Positions 12,111 to 22,419 of a DNA stretch of 64,000 nucleotides are shown here, one piece after another. The stretch covers positions 682,001 through 746,000 of the forward strand of contig JADANN010000058.1 of assembly GCA_018806985.1 (NCBI GenBank). The letters run 5' to 3'. A program made the translations under genes and the position numbers. Origin of the DNA: Angiostrongylus vasorum (taxonomy: Eukaryota > Nematoda > Chromadorea > Rhabditida > Metastrongylidae). The first letter of the stretch is position 1. Every line of letters begins with the position of its first letter. The notes under the pieces were generated by a model, which saw only the letters and a list, made by a program, of their open reading frames with translations, was not told where the DNA came from and searched no databases.

Positions 12111-12800
12111 CGCTATAGATTTTTTATTTTGCCTCTTTTCGAAAATGGATAGACCCCCAAGATGTGCATGCCGACCAAACTTTGATTTTGCCAATTAAAG
12201 TTCACAATCACTCTGTGGGTAGTACGCAAAGTTTTCCACGTGATTGCATTATTGATGCAACTCTGTACTGTATAACAAAACGCCAGAAAGAGAGCTGAAT
12301 CGAAGAGGTGATCGCGGAGTTTCTGGTCCGTTAGCCAATCGATGACCACAATTAGGAGAGCCAAACACGATCTACGCTGCTGCCCTCAAGCTGCATAATT
12401 CCTACTTCATGCCGTTCTCCAAATTCATTGAATGATCAAGAAACACAAATGACATTCTTTCTGCACACAGAAATCTTTAATGTTCGGTTTTTTTACATTT
12501 GCACCATTGTTTCATAATGGATTGGGTTTTCCTCGTTTTATACATAGTCCTATCCTTTTTCTCTCCCATCAATGAGCGCCTTTTGTGCTTTTTTTGGTAG
12601 TCCTGAAAGAATGCAATGATTCCACCAGATAAACGGAGATTCGACAGGAATTTTCAGTCATTCAGTACGCTCCTTCATTGGCATCGAGTAAGTTCCTTAT
12701 TCACTGCAGCGCCGAAGCAAGCAGCTTTGGCGACGTGGTGTCGCCTTGTCGAACATCATTTTGCGTGACGATGGTCAGGGTCAATGGAAACTGAATGCGT
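12110..12800 (-). pseudogene. RTE-1 LINE fragment, RT C-terminal part
   Basis: On the minus strand the frame at 12364-12113 reads LTDQKLRDHLFDSALFLAF...LRTTHRV, matching LKDPKIRAHVFDSTLLPAL...LRTTHRAF in the RTE-1 copy at 18295-20489. The upstream part (about 12640-12800) matches the 'caacatcgccaaagctgttc' block of the RT. Frames are broken and the FADD box is not preserved. Confidence 0.6.
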
Positions 12801-12834
12801 GGCTTTCCAAGTGTATGAAATCCTAGCCTTAGTA

Positions 12835-13005
12835 ATTCACTAAAATTTCAGAATTTGCCCTAACGGTAGATACAATGATTGCATGAGTTCCCGCAAGGCG
12901 TACTTGATGTCTTGTAAAAGATCTAGCTATGAATTCTAATGCGAAACGAGTAGAACACTCCATGTCTGTATGAAAGATCATGTAGACAGTAAGGATAAAG
13001 TTAAG
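12835..13005 (+). pseudogene. PLE GIY-YIG nuclease fragment
   Basis: Translates in one frame as NGRYNDCMSSRKAYLMSCK and then a KDHV segment, parallel to NGRDGDCMSSGTVYLISCK...KEHL of the PLE at 32670-34110. Only the linker and first strand of the GIY-YIG domain remain. Confidence 0.6.
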
Positions 13006-13950
13006 TAAAATACTCCACTATACATACATATGAAATAGGAATGTATAACAACTCGCGCAGAGCTTTAAAACAGCGCATGAACAAGAACATCGATCTGAGA
13101 CAACTGTGCCTTTTAGAGTGTATGATGTTGATGATATATTGTGGCAATGTAGATGAAGAGTAGATACCTATGTTCGGAACCTAATTTTATCCGAAGTTGA
13201 TTCAAACAAATATGGTGCAAGTGCCTTCATCCCCAAGCAGCCGCTTCGTGAAGACGGCGGTAAACAGTAAGTGGAAACGAGAGGTTGTGTGCGTGTTGTT
13301 ACGTCACTGGTCCAAATATGCATGAATACATGCTTAATAAGCCTATGTCAACTACTATAATTATCCAGATCGTGTCATTAATTCCCACGAAAAGCGTCAG
13401 TTGTGGGTGCCATAGAATGTGCAGCTGTATGTGAAGATTGGGAATCGCAAAGGATGGAGAGTTATAATAACTATAATTCTTTGTAAATATCGTGCAAGGG
13501 GTACACAATGATAAATCTTCGGATTGTGATGATTTTGGAGTGCGCAGCAGCTCCCAATTACAAAAAAGTGGCGATAGTGGTGTGAACAGTTTAGAGTGCA
13601 ACGTCTGAAGCACCAGCAGCAATACTGTGACAACAATGACTGGTCAAAGACTTTTTAACAAATTGCATTGTGTGGACGTCTAGTCTTTCTACGTACTGCA
13701 AACAACAGAACAATTTCTTTAGTGATTCCCTCAATGACAAGGGTTAAGATCTCTAAGTTGCGAACTTCACTGAGCAAACACAGTTTACATGTGATTATCA
13801 GTCGCGCGATTTAAACCATACAAATGACTACGCCCGAAAAAGATTTCTCACAAATTGTAAGGTGCGGTGGGGAACGAACGCGCTATAACTCTTTCGGAAG
13901 GCTAACACGTACACAACCACACCATGCGGATCCTTATATATTAATTCTCT
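13006..13950. other. No recognised gene
   Basis: Overlapping minus-strand frames at 13299-13636 lack motifs and overlap each other in different frames, so I do not call them genes. At about 13850-13905 there is a weak match to the R5 repeat. Confidence 0.35.
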
Positions 13951-14816
13951 TGAAGCACCGTTTGTTTTTTTTGCAAGAACAGTGATTTTTCAGAGTATTA
14001 CTTTTGGCACAAATGTCCGGATCTGGGTAGTGGAATGGCTGCTTCTGTGTTCAGGAATGTACTTGCTTACTTGGATGCTTGGACGGTCCGTCTTCACGAG
14101 CTGTGCGGAACCCAGCACATATGCCATTCGTTCCTTTCTCTAGCAATCGTAGTCCGTGGTAATGGTCTTGTTCGAGCATGGTAGTGCTTGCGAGTCTCGT
14201 ACCCTGATCTATAAAACAACTGCAGCTGCGGGTACAGCTGACTAACTTTGTTTACGAAGACGACAGTCCAACGTGTAGATGGTCGTCCTGGGGAGACGTT
14301 TGCATTCTCTTGAAGTCCACTCTACTGTTCCTTTCGTCAATATGTCGTCCGTTCTTCTCATTATGTGACCGGCCCATCTATGTTTCGCTATCGATGTATA
14401 ATCTCCTGGATCTCGAAGATGTGACAGATTTCGAAGGTCAGAGCTTCGTATTCCGGCTAGATATTGAGAGTGCCCGGTTATATTTTCAGAAGACATCGCT
14501 CGAAAGCGCTCTGTGAGTAGTGCGAAGCATTCTTGACGTAGTTGAAAGTATCAACTCACGTCTCCATAGCATAACAGAGCGCTGGGAGGACCGTAGAATC
14601 GAGGACATGAGCGCGGATTTTCGGGTCCTTCAGTTGGTCGGTGGCTTCTTTGAGAGGCCCGAATGCGGCCCAAGCTGCTCTCCTTCTTCTATCTATTTCC
14701 TCCATCATGTTGTTCTTCCATGTTCATTGGTCGCCCAAGGTATACGTACAAGGTGGTCTCTGCAATGAGAGAGCCAACCAATTCAATTTTTTTAGGCTTT
14801 CGCACCATGGGTTTTT

Positions 14817-15008
14817 TCATGAACTAGGGTCTTCTTTCGATTTATGCGAAAGTCCGATCTTACTCTTCGCTTCGTTGAGCCCGCTGATCATTATCTCTGC
14901 TTCGCCAGTACTCCTTGAGAAGATGGCAATGTCGTCGGCAAAACGAAGGTTAGAAAGGAATTTTCCATCAATACGTATGTCTTTCTCATCCCAATCGAGT
15001 GACTTCAT
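14817..15008 (-). pseudogene. RTE-1 RT catalytic box segment (copy A)
   Basis: Contains LRFADDIAIFS, the FADD (YXDD-type) catalytic box of RT, with the preceding MKSLDWD region. It is separated from the N-terminal half by frameshifts. It belongs to the element at 14055-16612. Confidence 0.8.
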
Positions 15009-15826
15009 TTATCCACTGCAGTGCGGCACTGAACAGCTTTGGCGATATTGTGTTGCCCTGTCGAACCCTTTTTCTTATGGGTATGGTAAGAGGTCGATGG
15101 AAAAGCTGCATTTTCGTCAGTGCAGTTCCGACAACAGTCGCACAGAGTTCTTATGTAGGACGGGGTCCCACTCCTTGGCGACGAGCGTTGATAGGATTGC
15201 ATTCGTTTCGAAGCTGTCAAGCGCTTTTCATAGTCGACAATGGTTAGGACTAGAGGCAGGTGGTGTTTCCGACAAACTTCGATGACCTTGGACACGGTTT
15301 GGATGTCGTCCATACAGCAAAATCCTTTCCGAAATCCTGCTTGCTCTAAAGGTTGCGCCTCATCCAATGTCCTTGATATGCGCAAGAGGACAATCTTCGT
15401 GAAGAGCTTGTAGAGTACACTCAGCAAGCATATGGGACGATAGTTACAAAGATTCCTTCGGTCTCCTTTCTTGGGCAGGATGACCGTACGCGACGTCCTC
15501 CGCTGGTCTCGGATTTCTTCCTTTTGAAGATAGGCTGTCATATGATTTGCGAGCAGTACATGTAACTTGTAGCCTCTAGCTCTAAGGAAATCGGCGGTGA
15601 CATTGTCTGGTCCTGGAGCTATGCCGCTTTTCATGCTTTCTATCGCAACTCGAACCTCCGACGGAAGAATTCTAGGTGGTTTTTCTTCAGCGGGGATATT
15701 AGAATCTGGGACAGGGATTGTGGAACGGAAAAGGTTGGTGTAGAACGTTTCCGCTATTGATTCCATATCATGACGAGAACTTTTGACGATCCCATCTTCG
15801 TTCGTCAGGGGGTGACAGCGGAACAT
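15005..15826 (-). pseudogene. RTE-1 reverse transcriptase, N-terminal half (copy A)
   Basis: A 273-codon frame holding the RT palm and fingers: GIAPGPDNV at about residues 68-76, RTVILPKKGDRRNLCNYRPICLL split by short variation at about 112-134, and QAGFRKGF at about 162-169. Motif A is damaged: after VDYEK the frame reads RLTASKRMQS where related elements have AFDS, caused by loss of one base. The frame drifts further at the C terminus. The FADD active-site box is in another frame (14817-15008). It could not make a working enzyme. Confidence 0.8.
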
Positions 15827-17063
15827 TATAATGACACTAGTCCCGACGGCATTTTTTCAGACTGCTTCTTTTTTTCTGCTGCTTCCAGTAGTTTGTTCTG
15901 CTTGTACCGTTGTAGATCTTCCTACAAAGCTATTCTGCAGCTGACATTTATTACTAGCCATGTCAAACGTGTTGCAGTAGGATGAAGCTTCAGTTTCCTT
16001 CTCGTTTCGTGCAACTTCCTAGTAGTGACGGAGATGCGATCCGATCTTTTTGCTTGAGGAACTGATGCGAATTTCGGCACAGCTTTTCAGTTCTTCGACA
16101 AGCAGCTCGCAGTCTTTGGTCGGGTCTTCTTTAATCTGCCAGTCACGTTTGAATTAGACTTTGCTCAGAATATTCTCGTCGTACACAGCTAAACTTTTTC
16201 CTCGTGGTCGATGAAGAGATTTCTTTCCCAGCTAGTGGCCGAATCAAATCTTCGCGCGAAGAAGGCGGTGATCTGAACCAGTACAGAGTGACGGGTCTAC
16301 CGATGTGTCAAGTAGGCACCATCTTCTGTTTGTCAGAATATGGTCTATCTCCGCATGAGTCATGCCCTTGGGAGACTCCCATGTTCAGTGGCGGCTTTCT
16401 TTCTTCTGGAAGAACGAGTTTTCATGGAAGAGACGTGCTGCTGACAGGAGTCCTGCGAGACGGTTCCCTTTCTCATTTCTCTCTCCTAATCCAAAATTTC
16501 CGATCCTGTATTCGCTCTCGTTGGCCTTTCCTATTCTAGCGTTGAAGTCTCCGGCAACAAATTTATGATCTGCTTTATCATTGCGGATGACCCCTTCAAC
16601 TGAGAGTCGAACGCATTTAATTCGAAATCCTATTTTGTGGATATTCCAACGGGAAAGACGGTTACATATTACGCAAGAAAATGACTCGAAATGGAAAACA
16701 TTGCATGTGAATACATTTTCGTTCGGTCCTTATTTCACCTGTTTCTAGAATTTTTGAAAAAACGACTATCTGCGTTCATCGTGGTGAATGAAATAACAGG
16801 ACAGTATGACCACTGGATCTTTGACTCAAGTGTCAATTAATTCAAAAGAGCGACTTTCCATGAACCTCGGTATAAGTAATCGATGTATTTATTTATATGT
16901 TTTTTACGAACTGATCGTTGAGCTGATGAGAGGTTGGGATAAGTTGTCGTTATTGTTGTTTTTATCGATGGCTTACGTTCTGGCGAATTCGTCTTCCTCA
17001 GAGCCGAGCTGTTTTGAGTGGGGTGATCTGTAAATATTAAAGGATAGAACGATGAAAATTTTT

Positions 17064-17328
17064 GCGTTGATCAATTCCTAAGGGATGCGTCGTGCATTTG
17101 AATTCACTGAGCATCGTTGGAGGTGACTGCGTGCATACCTGGCCTTTACAATGACTCATGGTTGCTTACCAATGTATCGAGCCACTGCTGCTATACTCCC
17201 AGACAAGCCTGGCACCAATTTGCCGACTCCGAAGCGATGGAAGGCTTAGTGAGCCTTGCGCGTGAGGATCGATCCTATGTGTCCTGTGGGGTGCCTCCGA
17301 CCACTGCCCTACACGCTCCTCTGTTTAA
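17064..17328 (-). mobile_element. tRNA-derived SINE (family S1), minus strand
   Basis: Member of a SINE family with a tRNA-like head. The best copy is at 37269-37547. Read on the minus strand it begins near 17328 with a degenerate head and ends near 17064 with the 'gggattgatcaacgc'-like 3' region. It sits inside composite copy 2, whose counterpart near 7415 lacks it. Confidence 0.75.
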
Positions 17329-17519
17329 ATATTATATGTTGTAAATCTGCTAGTCTCTGCACCACACAACTGATGAGCTTGTACGTTTAGGGCCTACCCG
17401 TCGGCAGGAAGTAAACTTCTAGGTTTTTTCGGTAATCATTATCCGATTTGCAATTTCATTTTTTCATGTGCACATTTAACAGCGCATTTTTTTCCTTGTA
17501 CTACCTTCAGTTGTATCAC

Positions 17520-18240
17520 CCGTCGCCCCCGCTGATCGTCGAGTGATTTGAGGTGGTACCAGTATATCTTCCATTTCTGCTTGTTACATACAAGTAGCCC
17601 AGTTAGTTTTGCCCACTCTAAAAAACCTATTATAGCATATTTCTTGGGATAGTCCTTCTGCGGCGTAGACGGTGTGAATGGGCGGCTGTTCTTGTTTCAA
17701 CCAGTCCGATTATGTCGTTCTTAAGCCTCCTTGCCTGGATTATCAAGTCCTCCGTGGATGGATGTGCATATGAGCATGAGTAACATCTACAGATCGACTC
17801 CATAGTCCTTTGCAATTTAGGCAGCCTAAATGGCCCTGAGATTTTAGCAGCCTCTCCATACTCGTCTTGTCCAATACTGCCGTATCAGTGGTTCAGTGTG
17901 GGTCAGAGGAATGAGGCCCGTTTATTTTACTGCATTTAGCTTTTTTGATACCTAGTATCGATTGCCGAATTCTAAAAGAGAGAGCTCGGTATACTCTCAG
18001 GTAACTTATCAATCTCGCCTTGGATAGATGAGATTATTTATCTGACCAAAGTGACTCACGGAATACAATTCATATAAGCAAAAAAAACCATCCCCGCCCG
18101 CATGCATTAATTCGTCCTCGTAAACACAGAATGCATCTGCGTTCCAGGGAATCATATCATCGCTTTTGGTCTGCGATTAACCCCTTAACCGCCGCATGTG
18201 GATGCGCCACGTTGCCACGCGACTAAACGGTCTGAGATTC
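17520..18240 (-). pseudogene. Internally deleted RTE LINE, second copy
   Basis: Has the same structure and junction as 7590-8310. The minus strand from 18240 gives an RTE 5' region, then the endonuclease start (STEDLIIQARRLKNDIIGL then VETRTA), then a direct jump to an RTE 3' end near 17620-17520. The shared junction shows the deletion predates duplication of the composite repeat. Confidence 0.6.
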
Positions 18241-18281
18241 TTCTATGAATGAGATGGATGGAATGCTGAATTATAACATAT

Positions 18282-18294
18282 TATTGCAAAGCTC
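18282..18294 (+). repeat. Left target-site duplication of RTE-1 copy B
   Basis: TATTGCAAAGCTC, identical to 20490-20502 on the other side of the element. Confidence 0.9.
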
Positions 18295-18934
18295 CGATCA
18301 CCGCCTTCTTTGCGTGAAGATTCGATTCGGCCACAAGCTGGAGAAGAATTCTCTTCATCGACCACGAGGAAAAACTTTAGCTGTGTACGACGAGAATATT
18401 CTGGGCAAAGTCTAATCCAAACGTGACTGGCAGATTAAAGAAGACCCGACCAAAGACTGCGAGCTGCTTGTCGAAGAACTGAAAAGCTGTGCCGAATTCG
18501 CATCAGTTCCTCAAGCAAAAAGATCGGATCGCATCTCCGTCACTACTAGGAAGTTGCACGAAACGAGAAGGAAACTGAAGCTTCATCCTACTGCAACACG
18601 TTTGACATAGCTAGTAATAAATGTCAGCTGCAGAATAGCTTTGTAGGAAGATCTACAACGGTACAAGCAGAACAAACTACTGGAAGCAGCAGAAAAAAGA
18701 AGCAGTCTGAAAAAAAATGCCGTCGGGACTAGTGTCATTATAATGTTCCGCTGTCACCCCTGACGAACGAAGATGGGATCGTCAAAAGTTCTCGTCATGA
18801 TATGGAATCAATAGCGGAAACGTTCTACACCAACCTTTTCCGTTCCACAATCCCCTGTCCCAGATTCTAATATCCCCGCTGAAGAAAAACCACCTAGAAT
18901 TCTTCCGTCGGAGGTTCGAGTTGCGATAGAAAGC

Positions 18935-19344
18935 ATGAAAAGCGGCATAGCTCCAGGACCAGACAATGTCACCGCCGATTTCCTTAGAGCTAGAGGCTAC
19001 AAGTTACATGTACTGCTCGCAAATCATATGACAGCCTATCTTCAAAAGGAAAGAAATCCCGAGACCAGCGGAGGACGTCGCGTACGGTCATCCTGCCCAA
19101 GAAAGGAGACCGAAGGAATCTTTGTAACTATCGTCCCATATGCTTGCTGAGTGTACTCTACAAGCTCTTCACGAAGATTGTCCTCTTGCGCATATCAAGG
19201 ACATTGGATGAGGCGCAACCTTTAGAGCAAGCAGGATTTCGGAAAGGATTTTTGCTGTATGGACGACATCCAAACCGTGTCCAAGGTCATCGAAGTTTGT
19301 CGGAAACACCACCTGCCTCTAGTCCTAACCATTGTCGACTATGA
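18935..19344 (+). pseudogene. RTE-1 reverse transcriptase, N-terminal part (copy B)
   Basis: Two overlapping frames hold MKSGIAPGPDNVTADFLRA and then LLSVLYKLFTKIVLLR and QAGFRKGF. The frame shifts at about 19050-19140 and again at 19250, where one extra T separates it from the downstream frame. It is the counterpart of 15005-15826. Confidence 0.75.
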
Positions 19345-19810
19345 AAAGCGCTTGACAGCTTCGAAACGAATGCAATCCCTATCAACGCTCGTCGCCGAAG
19401 GAGTGGACCCCTCCTACATAAGGACTCTGTGCGACTGTTATCGGAACTGCACTACGAAAACACAGCTTTTCCATCGACCTCTTGCCATACCCATAGGAAA
19501 AGGGATTCGACAGGGCAACACAATATCGCCAAAGCTGTTCAGTGCCGCATTGCAGTTGATAATGAAGTCACTCGATTGGGATGGTCAAGGCATACGTATT
19601 GATAGAAAATTCCTTTCTAACCTTTGTTTTGCCGACGACGTTGTCATCATCTCAAGAAGTACTGTCGAAGCAGAGATAATGATCAGCGGGTTCAACGAAG
19701 CGAAGAGTAAGATCGGACTTTGCATAAATCGAAAGAAGACCCTAGTTCATGAAAAACCCATGGTGCGAAAGCTTAAAAAATTGGGTTGGATGGCTCTCTC
19801 AATGCAGTGA
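19259..19810 (+). pseudogene. RTE-1 reverse transcriptase, central part with FADD box (copy B)
   Basis: A 183-codon frame: DIQTVSKVIEVC, a corrupted motif A (VDYEKRLTASKRMQSL instead of an AFDS-type motif), GIRQGNTISPKLFSAALQ at about residues 80-97, and CFADDVVIIS at about 123-132. A base lost before motif A and a base gained eleven codons later leave the frame open but replace the motif, so polymerase activity is unlikely. Confidence 0.8.
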
Positions 19811-20464
19811 CCACCTGGTACGTATACCTTGTGCGATCAATGAACATGGAAAACAACATTAAGGACGAACTAGATAAAAGAAGGAGAGCTTGGGCCTCAT
19901 CCGGGCCTCTGAAGGAAGCCACCGACCAACTGAAGGACCCGAAAATCCGCGCCCATGTCTTCGATTCTACGCTCCTCCCAGCGCTCTGTTATGCTGCGGA
20001 GACATGGGTTGATACTTTAACTACATCAAGAATGCTTCGCACTACTCACAGAGCGTTTCGGCGATGTCTTCTGAAATATAACCGGCACTCTCAATATCTA
20101 GCCGGAATGCGAAGCTGTGACCTTCGAAAGTCTGTCACATCTTCGAGATCCAGGAGATTATACATCAATAGCGAAACATAGATGGGCCGGTCACATAATG
20201 AGAAGAACGGACGACAAATGGACGAAAAGAACAGTAGAGTGGACTCCAAGAGAATGCAAACGTCCCCCAGGACGACCATGTTCACGTTGGTCGGACGTGC
20301 TCGTAAACAAAGTTAGTCAGCTGTACCCGCAACTGCAGTTGTTTTACAGATCACGGTACGAGACTCGCACCTGCTACCGTGCTCGAACAAGACCACCACC
20401 ATGGACTACGATTGTGAGAGAAAGGAACGAATGGCATGTGTTTTGGGGTCCGCAAAGCTCGTGA
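19786..20464 (+). pseudogene. RTE-1 C-terminal region (copy B)
   Basis: Two frames cover the post-RT region: KDPKIRAHVFDSTLLPALCYAAETW and LRTTHRAF, then WAGHIMRR, RTVEWTPRECKRPPGRPCSRWSD and the 3' end. This Trp/Arg-rich C-terminal region is typical of RTE-clade proteins. It is broken by a frameshift near 20115. Confidence 0.75.
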
Positions 20465-20489
20465 AGACGGACCGTTCCAAGTGAGTAAG

Positions 20490-20502
20490 TATTGCAAAGC
20501 TC
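20490..20502 (+). repeat. Right target-site duplication of RTE-1 copy B
   Basis: TATTGCAAAGCTC, identical to 18282-18294. It follows the AAGT-type tail of the element. Confidence 0.9.
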
Positions 20503-20827
20503 ATTTTATGCAGTATCGCTGATATAAGTGAGTCGTAACATGTAACATAGATCACGTTTTTGACAGGTTTCAAAGGTTAGAACTTCGTCTGTCAAAGCGT
20601 CGCTCTTCACAAACTAATTTAGCCAATCTAAAACTGTACTTAGTTGAGCAAGACACATGGATAATGGGATATGAGGTCACGAAAATGGTAGCGAATACAC
20701 AGTACAGTAATTTACAAACTGACCGTAATTTAACCACAGAGATTATAATGAATACCATCTCCGACTGTAACGCCGAAGACACCACAGTGAGGAGAAGAGC
20801 AACTGTGGAACGTCGACTCGGATCATT

Positions 20828-20863
20828 AGCTCTGATGAAGATAAAGACGTAGAAACCTTAGCA
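20828..20863 (+). ncRNA. Hammerhead-ribozyme-like motif, lineage II
   Basis: AGCT, CTGATGA, a 13-nt loop region, GAAA, CCTT, AGCA. Both conserved core strands are perfect. Stem II and the cleavage triplet have decayed relative to the inferred GACG/CGTC and CGTT. Confidence 0.45.
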
Positions 20864-21051
20864 CAATAGACAAGTTTGACAATACTTTCATCATTGTCGA
20901 TCGCCCTGTAAAGAAGTTCATCGCCTGATGAATATGCCTGATTTGTAAGATGCTCCACTGAGGAAGACCCGACTCGAAACGAAGGCGAAGACGAAGACAA
21001 AGACGAGACATCGAGAAGAAGAACAACCGTACAACATCGACCCCGATAATC

Positions 21052-21087
21052 GGCTGTGATGAAGAGGAAGACGATGAAACGTTAGCC
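21052..21087 (+). ncRNA. Hammerhead-ribozyme-like motif, lineage II, C3 changed
   Basis: GGCT, GTGATGA, a 13-nt loop region, GAAA, CGTT, AGCC. Stem I (GGCT with AGCC) is fully complementary. The first core base C has become G, which breaks the essential C3-G8 pair, and stem II pairs poorly, so cleavage is not expected. Confidence 0.45.
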
Positions 21088-21439
21088 TAATAAACGTTAT
21101 GTGACCACCTTCTGTAAGCTCAATAATTTAAACAAATGTTGGCAAGTGAGGAAGGATTGATCATGTAATTAAGTTTGTTTAATTTTGAGAGTAGGTAGAG
21201 AATGGTAATTGTGAAAGGCAGAGAGATTAAAACGCTTCCAAGGAAAGTCAGCTAAAAGAGGAAACACAGTTTAGAGGTATTCAAACAATTGAAAATAACC
21301 AACTTGATTCCACTTGTTTAAGGAATGACGCATGCAAACGTTGAAAATGATAAAACACTTTGATGGAGAAATGCTAAGAAGCAAAATGAGCAAAAAATGG
21401 CAGTGATACGGGATTCATAAGAACAGTTATTCATGCAGC

Positions 21440-21680
21440 ACAGTTGTAACAATTTTCCCATATTTAAGAGGGTACTGGGGTAGTACGTGATTGCGGTTTC
21501 GTTCAATATGTGCCCTGCCTTGATTAGACTCCACTCAGAGGTGATCAACGCTTCCGGGATGGCGCTTTTGCTCCACGCTTGCACGGTAGCATTTCTCCGC
21601 TTACGCTCCACAAAAAGTGCTTTAGCTTGGATTCCAAGTATAATTGCCCACCATGTACATTTAACTTTATCAGCGTTAAA
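21440..21680 (+). repeat. R7 repeat, better copy
   Basis: A segment beginning 'ggtactggggtagtacg', with 'gattagactccactcagagg' and a 'cttggattccaag' block, related to 10680-10900. The 141-codon minus-strand frame across it has no motif and is not called as a gene. Confidence 0.45.
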
Positions 21681-22419
21681 TAATATTGATAAAGAAATTA
21701 GGTATTCACCCAAAAAAACAGCTGAGCCAAAAGAAAGGTCCAAAGACTTTCCTGTGTATTAGGTGCGAAGAAACGAAAGGTGTGTACGATTTTTTGTCAT
21801 TTACTCCCCCGTTGTTATTTTTCCCAAATAACTCTTGAAGCATGTAATCGCCCTAGGATGAGACATTTGTAAATGTTTGGCCACTTTTTGAATCTGCTAC
21901 TGCATTAAATTCACTATTTAAAATTTAATCATTTCATAAGCAGAAAAAAACGAGGTGAAAAGAAATGTTTGAGATAATAAGACAGCTCTGCAGATGGCTA
22001 TCTCTTAAATTCACAGTTTGATGTCTTTCGGCAGGTGATTACCGTATGAACACAGTGCATGAAGCGACCGACCTTTCTCACCAAGTGTCCTCTAATAGCT
22101 ATCAATTCCAGTCATTTGGGCCGTTAAACCCTACGACAGTATGTTTGCTTCAATTTGTAAAATCTGCTAAAAAAAAGTGGTCGGTCACTTTAATGAAACG
22201 GTGGCATACGTGGGATTAATGATTGCAAACCAATGTGCCGAGGTCAGCGCATTATACAATGATCCGAACGTAGTTCCACACCCCCTTTTGCACTCACGCT
22301 TCTCCGCTTGGCGGTGAACGGGTTTTTTACAGAATCTATTTATAAACATAATAACGATGAAGCAACACTTACAGTTTTTTATATTTCTGTTTAGCAAACC
22401 GAGGTGCCACTTTTTTACT

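Larger units (their letters stand above)
14055..16612 (-). mobile_element. RTE-1 LINE copy A, 5'-truncated
   Basis: Non-LTR retrotransposon of the RTE clade, which normally encodes an AP-like endonuclease and a reverse transcriptase and inserts by target-primed reverse transcription. It starts inside the endonuclease (near the equivalent of 42361) and ends at 14055 with a tail related to AAGTA. It is inserted into composite copy 2, since the flanks match continuous sequence at 7060-7115. Two broken RT frames are listed separately. I could not find a clear TSD. Confidence 0.8.
18295..20489 (+). mobile_element. RTE-1 LINE copy B, 5'-truncated, with 13-bp TSD
   Basis: Begins within the endonuclease C-terminal part ('gatcaccgccttc', equivalent to 42985), continues through RT, and ends with 'gtgagtaagt'. 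A perfect 13-bp duplication flanks it. The host sequence on both sides is composite copy 2, which reads through at 9050/9470 in copy 1 apart from the R2 insertion there. Copies A and B lie head to head and share a one-base deletion in RT motif A, so they come from one defective lineage or from each other. Confidence 0.9.
13955..21100. repeat. Composite repeat copy 2 (split by three insertions)
   Basis: Second copy of the unit at 6975-9880. Its pieces are 13955-14052, 16613-17063, 17330-18294 and 20503-21100. The intervening segments are RTE-1 on the minus strand, a SINE on the minus strand and RTE-1 on the plus strand. The flanks on either side of 14055-16612 join into one continuous block when compared with 7060-7115. 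Confidence 0.7.
20503..21100 (+). repeat. Lineage II terminal-repeat-like segment, two hammerhead-like motifs
   Basis: Matches 9470-9880 and the reverse complement of about 56400-56560. Two related motifs lie 224 bases apart (20828 and 21052), which suggests that two partial terminal repeats are joined head to tail, an arrangement known for PLE terminal repeats. Confidence 0.45.

Noticed and set aside
14641..15285. A 214-codon plus-strand ORF, the second longest in the window
   Set aside because: It is antisense to the RTE-1 reverse transcriptase of copy A and has no motif of its own.
16204..16539. A 111-codon plus-strand ORF
   Set aside because: Antisense to the RTE-1 endonuclease C-terminal region; the minus strand matches 42757-43115.
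21318..21743. A 141-codon minus-strand ORF
   Set aside because: It runs across the R7 repeat; no motif, no splice context and no similarity to a known family.
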